Shown here piece by piece: positions 16,918-24,584 of a DNA stretch of 25,721 nt. Each line of letters starts with the position of its first letter. Position 1 is the first letter of the stretch. The position numbers and the translations under genes are program-made. The stretch is from MVYY01 sp035369865 (GTDB taxonomy: Bacteria > Bacteroidota > Bacteroidia > Bacteroidales > Paludibacteraceae), in the NCBI GenBank assembly GCA_035369865.1, contig DAOOVG010000024.1, positions 1 to 25,721 on the forward strand, in the 5' to 3' direction. The notes beneath the pieces are model-generated. The model made no database searches. It saw nothing but the letters and a program-made list of their open reading frames with translations, and had not been told where the DNA came from.

Positions 16918-17637
16918 GTGATAGAAATTATTCCGGCTATTGATATTATTAGTGGTAAATGTGTCCGGTTATCTCAAGGTGATTATGAACAAGTTAAAAT
17001 TTATGACGAAAATCCCCTTGATGTAGCTAAACGATTTGTTGATACAGGTTTTCGGCGTTTGCATTTAGTAGATTTGGAAGGAGCTAAAGCTCAACATATT
17101 GTGAATTATCGAGTTTTAGAAAAAATAAAATCTTCTACACCATTAATTGTTGATTTTGGCGGTGGACTTAAAACAAATGAAGATGTCCGTATTGCTTTTG
17201 AATGTGGTGCTGATATGATAACAGTTGGTAGTGTGGCAGTTAAAAATCCTGAAATATTTGTTCAATGGATTTTACAATACGGAGCAGAAAAAATAATTTT
17301 AAGTGCTGATGTAAGAAACAATAAAATAGCTGTGTCGGGCTGGACAGAAAATACTGAAATTGAATTAATACCTTTTATTCACCATTATTTTCAAAAAGGA
17401 ATTCAAAAAGTTTTATGCACCGACATAGGCAAAGATGGAATGATGGAAGGAACTGCCATTGAGCTTTATAAAAAAATTATGGAAGAAATATCTTCTTTGT
17501 ATTTAATTGCAAGCGGAGGTGTAAGTTCTATTCATGATATTGAAAACTTAGAAGAAATTAAAGTTCCTGCTGTTGTGGTGGGGAAAGCTCTATATGAAGG
17601 GAAAATAAAACTTAATGAATTTTATAAATATTTATAA
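16918..17637 (+). CDS. hisA: HisA: ProFAR isomerase of histidine biosynthesis
   Basis: This 239-residue (beta/alpha)8-barrel converts ProFAR to PRFAR by an Amadori rearrangement, the fourth step of histidine synthesis. IIPAIDIISGKCVRLSQGDY at the N-terminus supplies the first catalytic Asp (D9), and SADVRN supplies the second (D131). The phosphate-binding GGGL, TVGS and IASGGVSS loops are present. The GTG at 16918 is the only start that preserves the N-terminal strand, so this gene uses a GTG start. It stands alone; HisH, HisF and HisIE, usually beside it in this phylum, are not in the window. Length is normal. The enzyme call is firm; PriA-type dual function seems unlikely outside actinobacteria. 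Confidence 0.93.
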   Translation: MIEIIPAIDIISGKCVRLSQGDYEQVKIYDENPLDVAKRFVDTGFRRLHLVDLEGAKAQHIVNYRVLEKIKSSTPLIVDFGGGLKTNEDVRIAFECGADMITVGSVAVKNPEIFVQWILQYGAEKIILSADVRNNKIAVSGWTENTEIELIPFIHHYFQKGIQKVLCTDIGKDGMMEGTAIELYKKIMEEISSLYLIASGGVSSIHDIENLEEIKVPAVVVGKALYEGKIKLNEFYKYL

Positions 17638-17737
17638 ATTATTGCTTTATCATATTAATTTGCCATTTATTCTTTATAAAAAAGTATTTAAAAAATCTTT
17701 CCAATTAACTCAAATTACTTTTTAATTTTTACAGAAT

Positions 17738-18184
17738 ATGTTAAAAGAAATTGTCTCCATTTCAGGTAAACCTGGTTTGTACAAAATGATTTCGCAAGGG
17801 AAAAATATTGTAGTGGTAGAATCTTTAATCGATGGAAAACGAATTCCTGCTTTTACAAAAGATAAAATTGTGTCATTGAAAGATATTTCAATTTTTACTG
17901 ATTCAAAGGAAATTCCTTTGGGTGAAGTTCTTGAAAAAATAAAAGTAAAAGAAAATGGAAATCTTTGTTCCATTCCATCGAAATCAGATAATGATATACT
18001 TCGAAATTATATGGCTGAAATTGTTCCAGACTATGATCGGAACCGAGTTTATCCCAATGATATTCGAAAGATTATTTATTGGTATAACATTTTGATTGAT
18101 AAACAAATAACTGATTTTATTGAAACTTCACAAGAAGAGAATAAAAAACCAGAAAACGAAGAAGAACCCAACATTGAAAAATAA
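17738..18184 (+). CDS. DUF5606-family protein
   Basis: The 148-residue, cytosolic-looking protein begins MLKEIVSISGKPGLYKMISQG, the start of the DUF5606 family, found almost only in Bacteroidota. The N-terminal half (1-60) looks like a small beta-rich domain. The middle has YMAEIVPDYDRNRVYPNDIRKIIYWYN (about 90-116), probably helical. The last 20 or so residues are low-complexity and rich in Glu and Lys. Function is unknown for the family. It ends 5 bases before the Nif3-like gene, and the trio with the zinc-ribbon gene is a common neighbourhood, so the three may work together. No other family fits. Confidence 0.8.
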   Translation: MLKEIVSISGKPGLYKMISQGKNIVVVESLIDGKRIPAFTKDKIVSLKDISIFTDSKEIPLGEVLEKIKVKENGNLCSIPSKSDNDILRNYMAEIVPDYDRNRVYPNDIRKIIYWYNILIDKQITDFIETSQEENKKPENEEEPNIEK

Positions 18185-18189
18185 GTTGA

Positions 18190-19284
18190 ATGAACGTTCA
18201 ATCAATTTGTGAAATTATTGAAGAATTTGCACCTTTGGCTTTGCAGGAAAGCTATGATAATGCTGGTTTGCTGATTGGTGATCCCCAAATGGAGGTTAAA
18301 GGAATTTTGATTTGTATTGATATTACTCGCGATATTTTAGAAGAAGCCATTCAAAAAAAATGCAATTTTATTTTATCACATCATCCTTTAATATTTAAGC
18401 CACTTTTACGGATTATTGAGCAAAACAATGTTCAGAAATGTACTGCAATTGCTATTAAAAATAATCTGGCTATTTATGCTGCCCATACCAATTTAGACAA
18501 TGTATGGCAAGGTGTAAATTTTAAAATTGCAGAAAAAATTCAACTACAAAATATACAGGTTCTTCGCCCTATGGCTCATAGATTGCTAAAATTGGTAACT
18601 TTTGTTCCAAAATCCTATTCAGCAAATGTTAGAAACGCTTTGTTTGAAGCAGGTGCAGGCACAATAGGGAATTATAATTGTTGTAGTTTCAATAGTGAAG
18701 GTACAGGTACTTTTATGGCAAACGAGCAAGCCAATCCTTTCATAGGAGAAATTAATAAATTGCATACTGAACCTGAAATACGAATGGAAATGATACTTCC
18801 TGATTATTTGAAAAATCGCGTGCAAGCTGCTTTGTTAAAAGTACATCCTTACGAAGAACCTGCGTATGATTTTATTCCACTTGAAAATGAGTGGAATAGA
18901 GTAGGAGCGGGTGTCATTGGCAATTTACCTTCACCACAAGAAGAATTGGATTTTTTAAGAGAAATCAAAGTAATTTTTAATAATCCAGTTATAAAATACA
19001 CCAAATTATTGGGAAAAAAAATTTCAAAAATAGCTATTTGCGGGGGAGCGGGTAGTTCATTTTTGTCGGATGCCATTCAAAAACAGGCAGATGTGTATAT
19101 TTCAAGCGATTTTAAATACCATGACTTTTTCCTCGCAGAAGATAAAATCCTTATTGCTGATATTGGACATTTTGAAAGTGAGCAATTTACAAAAGAAATT
19201 TTTTATGAAATAATTACAAAAAAAATTCCTAACTTTGCTGTCCAAATTTCAGATATCAATACCAATCCTGTTAATTATTTATAA
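18190..19284 (+). CDS. Nif3/YbgI-type dinuclear metal-centre protein
   Basis: This 364-residue protein belongs to the Nif3-like family (hexameric toroids binding two metal ions), also annotated as GTP cyclohydrolase 1 type 2 homologues. The metal ligands are visible: HH in SHHPLIF at 64-65, H99 and D103 in HTNLDN, and H327/E329 in GHFESEQ near the end. The middle part (about 125-235), with FVPKSYSANVRNALFEAGAG, is the PII-like insert of the long form. The family is widespread but its reaction is unsettled. It sits 5 bases after the DUF5606 gene and 4 bases before the zinc-ribbon gene, so the three are almost certainly one operon. Confidence 0.93.
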   Translation: MNVQSICEIIEEFAPLALQESYDNAGLLIGDPQMEVKGILICIDITRDILEEAIQKKCNFILSHHPLIFKPLLRIIEQNNVQKCTAIAIKNNLAIYAAHTNLDNVWQGVNFKIAEKIQLQNIQVLRPMAHRLLKLVTFVPKSYSANVRNALFEAGAGTIGNYNCCSFNSEGTGTFMANEQANPFIGEINKLHTEPEIRMEMILPDYLKNRVQAALLKVHPYEEPAYDFIPLENEWNRVGAGVIGNLPSPQEELDFLREIKVIFNNPVIKYTKLLGKKISKIAICGGAGSSFLSDAIQKQADVYISSDFKYHDFFLAEDKILIADIGHFESEQFTKEIFYEIITKKIPNFAVQISDINTNPVNYL

Positions 19285-19288
19285 ATGT

Positions 19289-20077
19289 ATGGCAACACAA
19301 ACACAACAAAAAATAGAAAACGAAATCAGTATTGAAGATAAATTAAAATCTCTTTATGAGCTTCAGAAAGTTTATTCTAAAATTGATGAAATAAGAAGTT
19401 TAAGAGAAGAACTTCCCCTTGAAGTCCAAGATTTAGAAGACGAGATTGTTGGATTAAATACTCGTTTGGAAAATTATCAAAAGGAAATTACTGAAATAGA
19501 AGCTGCTATAGTGGCCAAGAAAAACGAAATTCAACAGGCAAATGCTAAAATTGCCAAATATAAAGAGCAGCAAGATAATGTTAGAAATAATCGCGAATAT
19601 GAAAATCTTTCAAAAGAAATTGAATATCAGACTTTAGAGATTGAATTATGCGAAAAACGTATTCGGGAATATACAGCAGTTTTAGAAAACATACGAGCTG
19701 AACAAAAAAAGACAATGGAAATTTTAGCAGAAAAAAAACTTGATTTGGATCAAAAAAAGGGTGAATTAAACGAAATAATTTCGGAAACCAAGCAAGAAGA
19801 AGAAAAATTGAGGGAACAAATTAAGTTGATTGAAGCTAAAATAGATCCTCGATTATTGTCAGCTTTTAAACGAATTAGAAAAAGTAGCCGAAATGGTCTT
19901 GCAGTAGTTTCTGTACAAAGAGATGCTTGTGGCGGGTGTTTTAATAAAATACCACCTCAAAGACAATTAGATATACGATCACGCAAAAAAGTTATTGTAT
20001 GTGAATACTGTGGACGTATATTAGTCGATCCAGAATTAGCTGGCTTAGATATTCAAAAAAATACAGAATCTATTTGA
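19289..20077 (+). CDS. Coiled-coil protein with C4 zinc ribbon (PF02591-like)
   Basis: A 262-residue protein made of a long charged coiled coil (about 15-195) and a small C-terminal zinc ribbon. The four cysteines are C214, C217, C238 and C241, in CGGC and CEYC. YENLSKEIEYQ in the coil is typical of the family. The architecture resembles proteins proposed to bind nucleic acid or act in membrane- or RNA-linked tasks; no reaction is known for this protein. I use the ATG at 19289, 4 bases after the Nif3-like stop, not an earlier in-frame start that would overlap that gene. A strong terminator follows at 20108. Pairing with Nif3 is a recurring arrangement. Confidence 0.85.
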   Translation: MATQTQQKIENEISIEDKLKSLYELQKVYSKIDEIRSLREELPLEVQDLEDEIVGLNTRLENYQKEITEIEAAIVAKKNEIQQANAKIAKYKEQQDNVRNNREYENLSKEIEYQTLEIELCEKRIREYTAVLENIRAEQKKTMEILAEKKLDLDQKKGELNEIISETKQEEEKLREQIKLIEAKIDPRLLSAFKRIRKSSRNGLAVVSVQRDACGGCFNKIPPQRQLDIRSRKKVIVCEYCGRILVDPELAGLDIQKNTESI

Positions 20078-20107
20078 TTTTTTAAATCATTGTTTTTAAT
20101 TGATTTT

Positions 20108-20146
20108 AGGCTTCCTTCTCTTTCCGAGGAGAGGGAAGCCTTTTTT
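20108..20146 (+). terminator. Strong rho-independent terminator closing the DUF5606-Nif3-zinc-ribbon operon
   Basis: GGCTTCCTTCTC (20109-20120) pairs with GAGAGGGAAGCC (20129-20140) with one T-G wobble, around an 8-base loop, then a T6 tract. It is much more GC-rich than its surroundings. Confidence 0.9.
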
Positions 20147-20376
20147 AATTCTAAAATGGGCGTATAGGTCAAAAAGTAGGCTATTTTTTAATATTTTCTT
20201 CTATAGCTCAAAAATTAACGTAATTCAATGTTTGATTTTATTTCTTATTTTTTTATTTCAAAATCCTTATTATAATCTTTGACTTATATTTCTTACAATA
20301 AATATTTTTTAAATCCTACCTTTTAAAAATTATCAATATTTTTTCCATTCACAACAAATTATTTTATAACCCTCTT

Positions 20377-20400
20377 TAAAATTTACATTAAAATTTACAT
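20377..20400 (+). repeat. Tandem 12-bp repeat with TTTACAT half-sites
   Basis: TAAAATTTACAT occurs twice head to tail (20377-20388 and 20389-20400). Each copy carries the TTTACAT core seen again in the dyads downstream. Confidence 0.6.
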
Positions 20401-20412
20401 CAATTGTTTATT

Positions 20413-20424
20413 TTACAAATGTAA
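20413..20424. promoter_or_regulatory. TTACA-AA-TGTAA dyad
   Basis: TTACAAATGTAA has 5-base inverted arms with a 2-base centre. It shares its half-site with the larger dyads nearer the XRE gene. Confidence 0.35.
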
Positions 20425-20792
20425 TCAGTTAAACTTTGTTAATTGCCATACTTTTGTAACACAATAAAATTACAAATATAAATATAGTTTACAAAAATAA
20501 ATTCATATATGTATAAAATTTTATTTGTATATTTATTAGTCATATTTTATTTAAAACCAGCCAATTAAACTTTAATTTTCAAAGTTTTAATTTAACAAAA
20601 AGATTAATATAAAGATTACAATTATTTTTTTGTTGATATATGTAATTATTTTATAGTTATTATTTTAATAACCAAATAATTAATACATTTTTCTTCATTA
20701 AATACTATAATCATAATACCGTTTCAATGTATTTGAGCTAAACTTTTATCATAGGTTATTTTAAGATTATTGATAGGTAAAAAATAATAATA

Positions 20793-20815
20793 GTTTACAT
20801 TTCACAAATGTAAAC
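20793..20815. promoter_or_regulatory. Perfect 10-bp palindrome, candidate operator of the XRE regulator
   Basis: GTTTACATTT (20793-20802) and AAATGTAAAC (20806-20815) are perfect inverted copies around CAC. It lies about 107 bases before the XRE start codon, where an autoregulatory operator would be expected. Which protein binds is not known. Confidence 0.5.
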
Positions 20816-20829
20816 TTAAAGTAATCAAA

Positions 20830-20880
20830 TTACATTTGTGAACAATTTGTTTTTGTGAATTAATTTACATATTATTGTAA
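20830..20880. promoter_or_regulatory. Cluster of further TTACA/TGTGA/TGTAA sites
   Basis: TTACATTTGTGAA (20830-20842) repeats the inner part of the palindrome's complement. TGTGA (20854-20858) and TTACA (20865-20869), six bases apart, form a CRP/FNR-like dyad that shares its right arm with TTACA-N6-TGTAA (20865-20880). All are within 92 bases of the XRE start. Confidence 0.4.
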
Positions 20881-20921
20881 TTTAATTTTTAATTCAAATT
20901 TTCTTTCATTTTTGAGAAATT

Positions 20922-21413
20922 ATGGAAATAAAAGAAAGAATTGCCAAAATAATGCAAAAAGAAGGCATGAATGCCGGACAATTTGCCTCTGAAATTGGTA
21001 TCCAGAGTTCTACCTTATCTCATATTTTAAAAGGTAGAAATAATCCCAGTTTGGATGTTCTAAAAAAAATTTTGAATCGTTTTGAAAATATTAATTCCGA
21101 TTGGCTTATTCTGGGTGTTGGTCCTATGTATAGGATCGCCAAACAATCGAATGCTCCTAGTTTGTTCGATGAAGAAGAAATAGAAAATTTTAAACCTACC
21201 TCAACTACACTTAATTATGAAGAAAAAAATTTAAATGTAAATTCCCTCCCTCATAAAACGAAAAGTGAACTTGATAAATCTTCATTGAACAAGTCATTTG
21301 ACGCTGTGGAACAAAACATAAAAACTTTACAGAAAGAAGAAAAATTGATTAAAAAAATTATTGTCTATTTTAGTGATAATACCTTTCAAGAATTTGAATC
21401 AAAAGAAACTTAA
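20922..21413 (+). CDS. XRE-type helix-turn-helix regulator
   Basis: The 163-residue protein has an N-terminal HTH domain (residues 1-65), with GQFASEIGIQSSTLSHILKG covering the two DNA-contacting helices and NNPSLDVLKKILNRF after it. The linker (about 75-130) is polar and probably disordered. The C-terminal KKIIVYFSDNTFQEF (about 144-158) is a short conserved strand pair seen in related Bacteroidota regulators. It looks like a chromosomal regulator rather than a phage repressor, as no phage genes are near. Palindromic TTACA/TGTAA sites crowd its upstream region, which suggests autoregulation. Targets are unknown; pyrK downstream has its own promoter. Confidence 0.85.
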   Translation: MEIKERIAKIMQKEGMNAGQFASEIGIQSSTLSHILKGRNNPSLDVLKKILNRFENINSDWLILGVGPMYRIAKQSNAPSLFDEEEIENFKPTSTTLNYEEKNLNVNSLPHKTKSELDKSSLNKSFDAVEQNIKTLQKEEKLIKKIIVYFSDNTFQEFESKET

Positions 21414-21462
21414 TCATTACCTATTTAAACTTATTTGTTCTAAAAAACAATTCAACACTCCT

Positions 21463-21493
21463 TTTGTCAATTGAATTTTAATCTCTAAATTTG
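21463..21493 (+). promoter_or_regulatory. Bacteroidota-type promoter for pyrK-pyrD
   Basis: TTTG (21463-21466) and TAAATTTG (21486-21493) are exact matches to the -33 and -7 elements with 19 bases between them, the best promoter in the window. The expected transcript start is near 21500, giving a leader of about 55 bases. I see no attenuator hairpin in it. Confidence 0.8.
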
Positions 21494-21554
21494 TAGTCAA
21501 TTATAATCGAATATGCTCTTTTTAAATTGATTTCTTAAATTATCAAGTATAATA

Positions 21555-22319
21555 ATGACAAAATGCATACTTGACTTTAGAGTAAGAAAAAACATCCATC
21601 TAACAACAGAACATTCCCTGTTAATTCTTTCTATTGATCAACCACTTCCAGAGATTTTGCCTGGACAATTTGCTCAAGTAAGAATTGATAATTCTCCCGT
21701 ATTTTTACGCCGTCCTTTTTCCATTCATTATGTTGATAAGAAAAAAAATGAATTATGGTTATTAATTCAAGTGGTAGGAGAAGGAAGCAGAAAACTTTAT
21801 AATATACAAAAAAATGAAATTTTAAATTTAATATTACCATTGGGCAATTCTTTTAGCTTTCCAAAAAATCAAAAAGATAAAATTTTAGTTATTGGAGGCG
21901 GAACAGGCATAGCCCCTTTGCTTTTTTTGGGTGATTATTTATATAAAAATGGTTTTTCCCCAGATTTTTTATTTGGAGCTCGAAATAAAAACTATTTAAT
22001 TCCTTTTAAAAAATTTGAAACTTACGGAAATGTCTTTATTACTACCGAAGATGGTTCAATGGGAGAAAAAGGTTTGGTAACTCACCATTCTATTTTAAAA
22101 AATTATTTTGATATGATTTATTGCTGTGGTCCTACACCCATGATGAAAGCTGTAGCTTCCTATGCTGAAAAAAACAATATTTCTTGTGAAGTATCTTTAG
22201 AAAACACGATGGCTTGCGGATTTGGAGTTTGTTTATGTTGCGTAACAGATACCACCGAGGGAAGAGTTTGTGTTTGTACAGAAGGTCCCGTTTTTAATAT
22301 TACAAAACTAAAATGGTAA
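21555..22319 (+). CDS. pyrK: Dihydroorotate dehydrogenase electron-transfer subunit
   Basis: The 254-residue protein carries electrons from PyrD-IB to NAD+. The FAD-binding segment RRPFSI is at about 53-58 and the NAD-binding loop GGGTGIAP at about 114-121. The C-terminal [2Fe-2S] site has C221, C226, C229 and a further cysteine (C239 or C241), in ACGFGVCLCC and VCVC. The loop before the last ligand is shorter than in the Lactococcus protein but similar to others in this phylum. Its stop overlaps the start of pyrD by 7 bases, so the two subunits are translationally coupled. The ATG at 21555 gives the usual N-terminus. Confidence 0.95.
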   Translation: MTKCILDFRVRKNIHLTTEHSLLILSIDQPLPEILPGQFAQVRIDNSPVFLRRPFSIHYVDKKKNELWLLIQVVGEGSRKLYNIQKNEILNLILPLGNSFSFPKNQKDKILVIGGGTGIAPLLFLGDYLYKNGFSPDFLFGARNKNYLIPFKKFETYGNVFITTEDGSMGEKGLVTHHSILKNYFDMIYCCGPTPMMKAVASYAEKNNISCEVSLENTMACGFGVCLCCVTDTTEGRVCVCTEGPVFNITKLKW

Positions 22320-23227
22320 AACTAAATGTCGATATAGGAAAATTACAGTTGAAAAATCCTGTAATGACAGCCTCAGGTACTTTTGGCTATGGAATTGAGT
22401 ATGCAGACTTCCTTGATTTATCACGAATAGGTAGTATTATTGTAAAAAGTATTACACTTCGCAACAGAGAAGGGAATCCATATCCTCGCATGAAAGAAAC
22501 TGTTTCAGGCATGTTAAATGCTGTAGGACTGCAAAATAAGGGAGTAAAGTATTTTGTCGAAAATATTTATCCTCTTTTGAAAAATATAGATACGCATATT
22601 ATTGCCAACATTGCAGGTTCAACCATTGAAGAATACGTTCAAATTGCTGAAATATTGAATGAGTTTGATAAAATTTCTGCCTTAGAATTGAATATTTCAT
22701 GTCCAAATGTGAAGGAAGGAGGAATGCTTTTTGGAAACTCATCAATAGCTGCTAATCAAGTAGTTACAGCAGTGCGAAGGGTATACAGTAAAGAACTAAT
22801 TGTAAAGCTTTCGCCAAATGTAACGAGTATTTCAGAGATAGCAATTGCCGTAGAAAATGCAGGTGCTGATGCCATTTCATTAATTAACACATTGGTAGGA
22901 ATGGCAATTGATATAGAAACCAGAAAACCTTGCCTTTCTACCATTACGGGAGGATTGTCCGGTCCTGCAATCAAACCTGTAGCTCTACGAATGGTTTGGG
23001 AAACAGCTCATGCCGTTAAAATCCCGATTATTGGTATTGGAGGAATTATGAATGCTGCCGATGCTATTGAATTTTTATTGGCTGGAGCTACTGCAATAGA
23101 AGTAGGAACGGCTAATTTTATTGATCCAACAGTGACCATTAAAATAATTGAGGGAATTGAACAATATTTGATTCAACATGGCTTTGATAATATTTATGAA
23201 ATTATTGGGGCAATGGAAAACGAATAA
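22313..23227 (+). CDS. pyrD: Dihydroorotate dehydrogenase, class IB catalytic subunit
   Basis: The 304-residue FMN barrel oxidises dihydroorotate to orotate in pyrimidine synthesis. Class 1 features are seen: NPVMTASGTFGYG near the N-terminus, NAVGLQNKG, the catalytic Cys C130 in NISCPNVKEGG, and the phosphate loop GIGGIMNAADA. The adjoining pyrK shows it is the NAD-linked IB type. It begins within the last codons of pyrK. The convergent HsdR_N-like gene ends 11 bases after it, and no terminator hairpin is visible in that gap. Confidence 0.95.
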   Translation: MVKLNVDIGKLQLKNPVMTASGTFGYGIEYADFLDLSRIGSIIVKSITLRNREGNPYPRMKETVSGMLNAVGLQNKGVKYFVENIYPLLKNIDTHIIANIAGSTIEEYVQIAEILNEFDKISALELNISCPNVKEGGMLFGNSSIAANQVVTAVRRVYSKELIVKLSPNVTSISEIAIAVENAGADAISLINTLVGMAIDIETRKPCLSTITGGLSGPAIKPVALRMVWETAHAVKIPIIGIGGIMNAADAIEFLLAGATAIEVGTANFIDPTVTIKIIEGIEQYLIQHGFDNIYEIIGAMENE

Positions 23228-23238
23228 AAAATCTATTT

Positions 23239-23706
23239 TTATTGTCTATTTAATTCAATAAATGTTTTATAATCAGGTATTTCTCTTGAAATCTCAAACT
23301 GCGAATTTTTTACATTAACTTTACAAAAAAAATGTTCTATTCCATTGCTTATGATAAAAAAATTTACATTTAATTTTACATTATAAACAGCCACTTGATC
23401 AAAAACTAATTGAGAGATAGTTATTTGTGGAGCTTTAAATTCTAATATCAAGGCAGGTTCAGCATATTCATTATAAAAAATAGCATCACAACGTTTTTTC
23501 ATTCCATTCCAAACAATTTCTTCTTCAACAGATAAACGACTGGCAGGAAAATGTTTTTCTTCAGTAAAAAAACGAATAAAATTTTGTCTTACCCATTCTT
23601 CAGGAGTGAGTTTTACAAATTTTTTTCGGATATTATCAAATATCCAGTAAGTATCTCGTTCCTTTTTTAATCGAAAATTATAAGTTGGTAAATTTAATTG
23701 TAACAT
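23239..23706 (-). CDS. HsdR N-terminal domain-like protein (PD-(D/E)XK fold)
   Basis: The 155-residue protein is only the small nuclease-like domain found at the start of type I restriction subunits. D74 (in KRCDAIFYNE), E89 and K91 (LILEFKAP) form the PD-(D/E)XK triad, and VFDQVAVYNVKLNVNFFIISNG follows. It has no helicase part and no HsdM/HsdS neighbours, so this is not a restriction system. Such single-domain proteins are widely conserved in Bacteroidota, usually next to holA, which points to a housekeeping DNA-linked role of unknown kind. Here AMP nucleosidase lies between them. It is divergent from amn, with 88 bases between start codons. Confidence 0.85.
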   Translation of the reverse strand: MLQLNLPTYNFRLKKERDTYWIFDNIRKKFVKLTPEEWVRQNFIRFFTEEKHFPASRLSVEEEIVWNGMKKRCDAIFYNEYAEPALILEFKAPQITISQLVFDQVAVYNVKLNVNFFIISNGIEHFFCKVNVKNSQFEISREIPDYKTFIELNRQ

Positions 23707-23713
23707 TTTTTTG

Positions 23714-23721
23714 TAATTTTG
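23714..23721 (+). promoter_or_regulatory. Candidate -7 element for AMP nucleosidase-holA
   Basis: TAATTTTG matches TAnnTTTG exactly and lies 73 bases before the amn start codon. A -33 element at proper distance is not clear. Confidence 0.4.
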
Positions 23722-23794
23722 CTCTATATCTCGATCTATTTCCTACCAGAAATAAAATACGAATATACAAAAAGGTACCAAAAAACAACACAAG

Positions 23795-24568
23795 ATGAAA
23801 ACGAAAAAAGAAATAGTAGAAAACTGGTTACCCCGATATACAAAACGACCATTGGAAGATTTTACCAATCATATTTTGCTGGTAAATTTCAATCTTTATC
23901 TGGAATTGTTTGCCAACTATTATCAAGTTCCTATTATTGGGAAAAATGGAAATATGCCCAATGCATCAGCAAATGGCATAACGATAATTAATTTTGGTTT
24001 GGGCAGTCCAAATGCGGCTCTTATTATGGATATTTTGTCGGCAGTACAACCAAAAGCTGTTTTGTTTTTAGGTAAATGTGGTGGTTTAAGAGATAAAAAT
24101 AAAGAAGGCGATTATATTTTACCCATTGCTGCTATTCGAGGTGAAGGTACTTCAAACGATTATTTTCCGCCAGAAATTCCAGCCTTGCCTGCTTTTAGTC
24201 TTCAGCGTGCGGTTTCTTCCAATATTCGTGATTTTGGGAAAGATTACTGGACAGGAACCGTTTACACAACTAATAGAAGAGTATGGGAACATGATGAGAA
24301 ATTTAAAGAATATCTTCGTTCTACCAAAGCTATGGCAATTGACATGGAAACGGCGACGTTGTTCTCCTCAGGATTTTATAATGGAATTCCAACAGGAGCT
24401 TTATTGTTAGTTTCCGATATGCCTATGCATGAAGAAGGGATAAAAACCATTGAAAGCGATAACAGAGTGAATGCCAATTATGTAGAAGAACATTTGAAGA
24501 TTGGCATTGCTTCATTAGTTTCCTTGATTACCAATAGTCGAACGGTAAAACATTTAAGATTTGAATAA
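23795..24568 (+). CDS. amn: AMP nucleosidase (short Bacteroidota form)
   Basis: This 257-residue protein of the nucleoside phosphorylase fold hydrolyses AMP to adenine and ribose-5-phosphate. INFGLGSPNAALIMDIL and VLFLGKCGGLRDK match the phosphate- and ribose-binding regions, and AIDMETATLFSSGFYNGIPTGALLLVSDMP near 198-227 carries the ME and SD residues of the family's base and ribose site. It lacks the extra N-terminal domain of the E. coli enzyme, as usual here. Its stop is 16 bases before the holA start, so they probably share a transcript. A related phosphorylase activity cannot be excluded by eye. Confidence 0.85.
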   Translation: MKTKKEIVENWLPRYTKRPLEDFTNHILLVNFNLYLELFANYYQVPIIGKNGNMPNASANGITIINFGLGSPNAALIMDILSAVQPKAVLFLGKCGGLRDKNKEGDYILPIAAIRGEGTSNDYFPPEIPALPAFSLQRAVSSNIRDFGKDYWTGTVYTTNRRVWEHDEKFKEYLRSTKAMAIDMETATLFSSGFYNGIPTGALLLVSDMPMHEEGIKTIESDNRVNANYVEEHLKIGIASLVSLITNSRTVKHLRFE

Positions 24569-24584
24569 AATAATAACTGTTAAA

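Larger units (their letters stand above)
20147..20921. other. Long AT-rich non-coding region before the XRE gene
   Basis: About 775 bases contain no credible gene. The second half is rich in TTTACA/TGTAA half-sites, described separately. I see no DnaA boxes of the TTATCCACA kind, no tRNA and no insertion-sequence ends. Confidence 0.6.

Noticed and set aside
20100..20282. Plus-strand hydrophobic ORF after the zinc-ribbon gene
   Set aside because: Its first part is the terminator hairpin and the rest is low-complexity AT-rich DNA.
20147..20921. Possible replication origin in the AT-rich gap
   Set aside because: No DnaA-box cluster and no dnaA, gidA or parAB nearby; the repeats fit operators better.
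23239..23706. Type I restriction system
   Set aside because: Only the small HsdR N-terminal-like domain is present; there is no helicase, methylase or specificity subunit.
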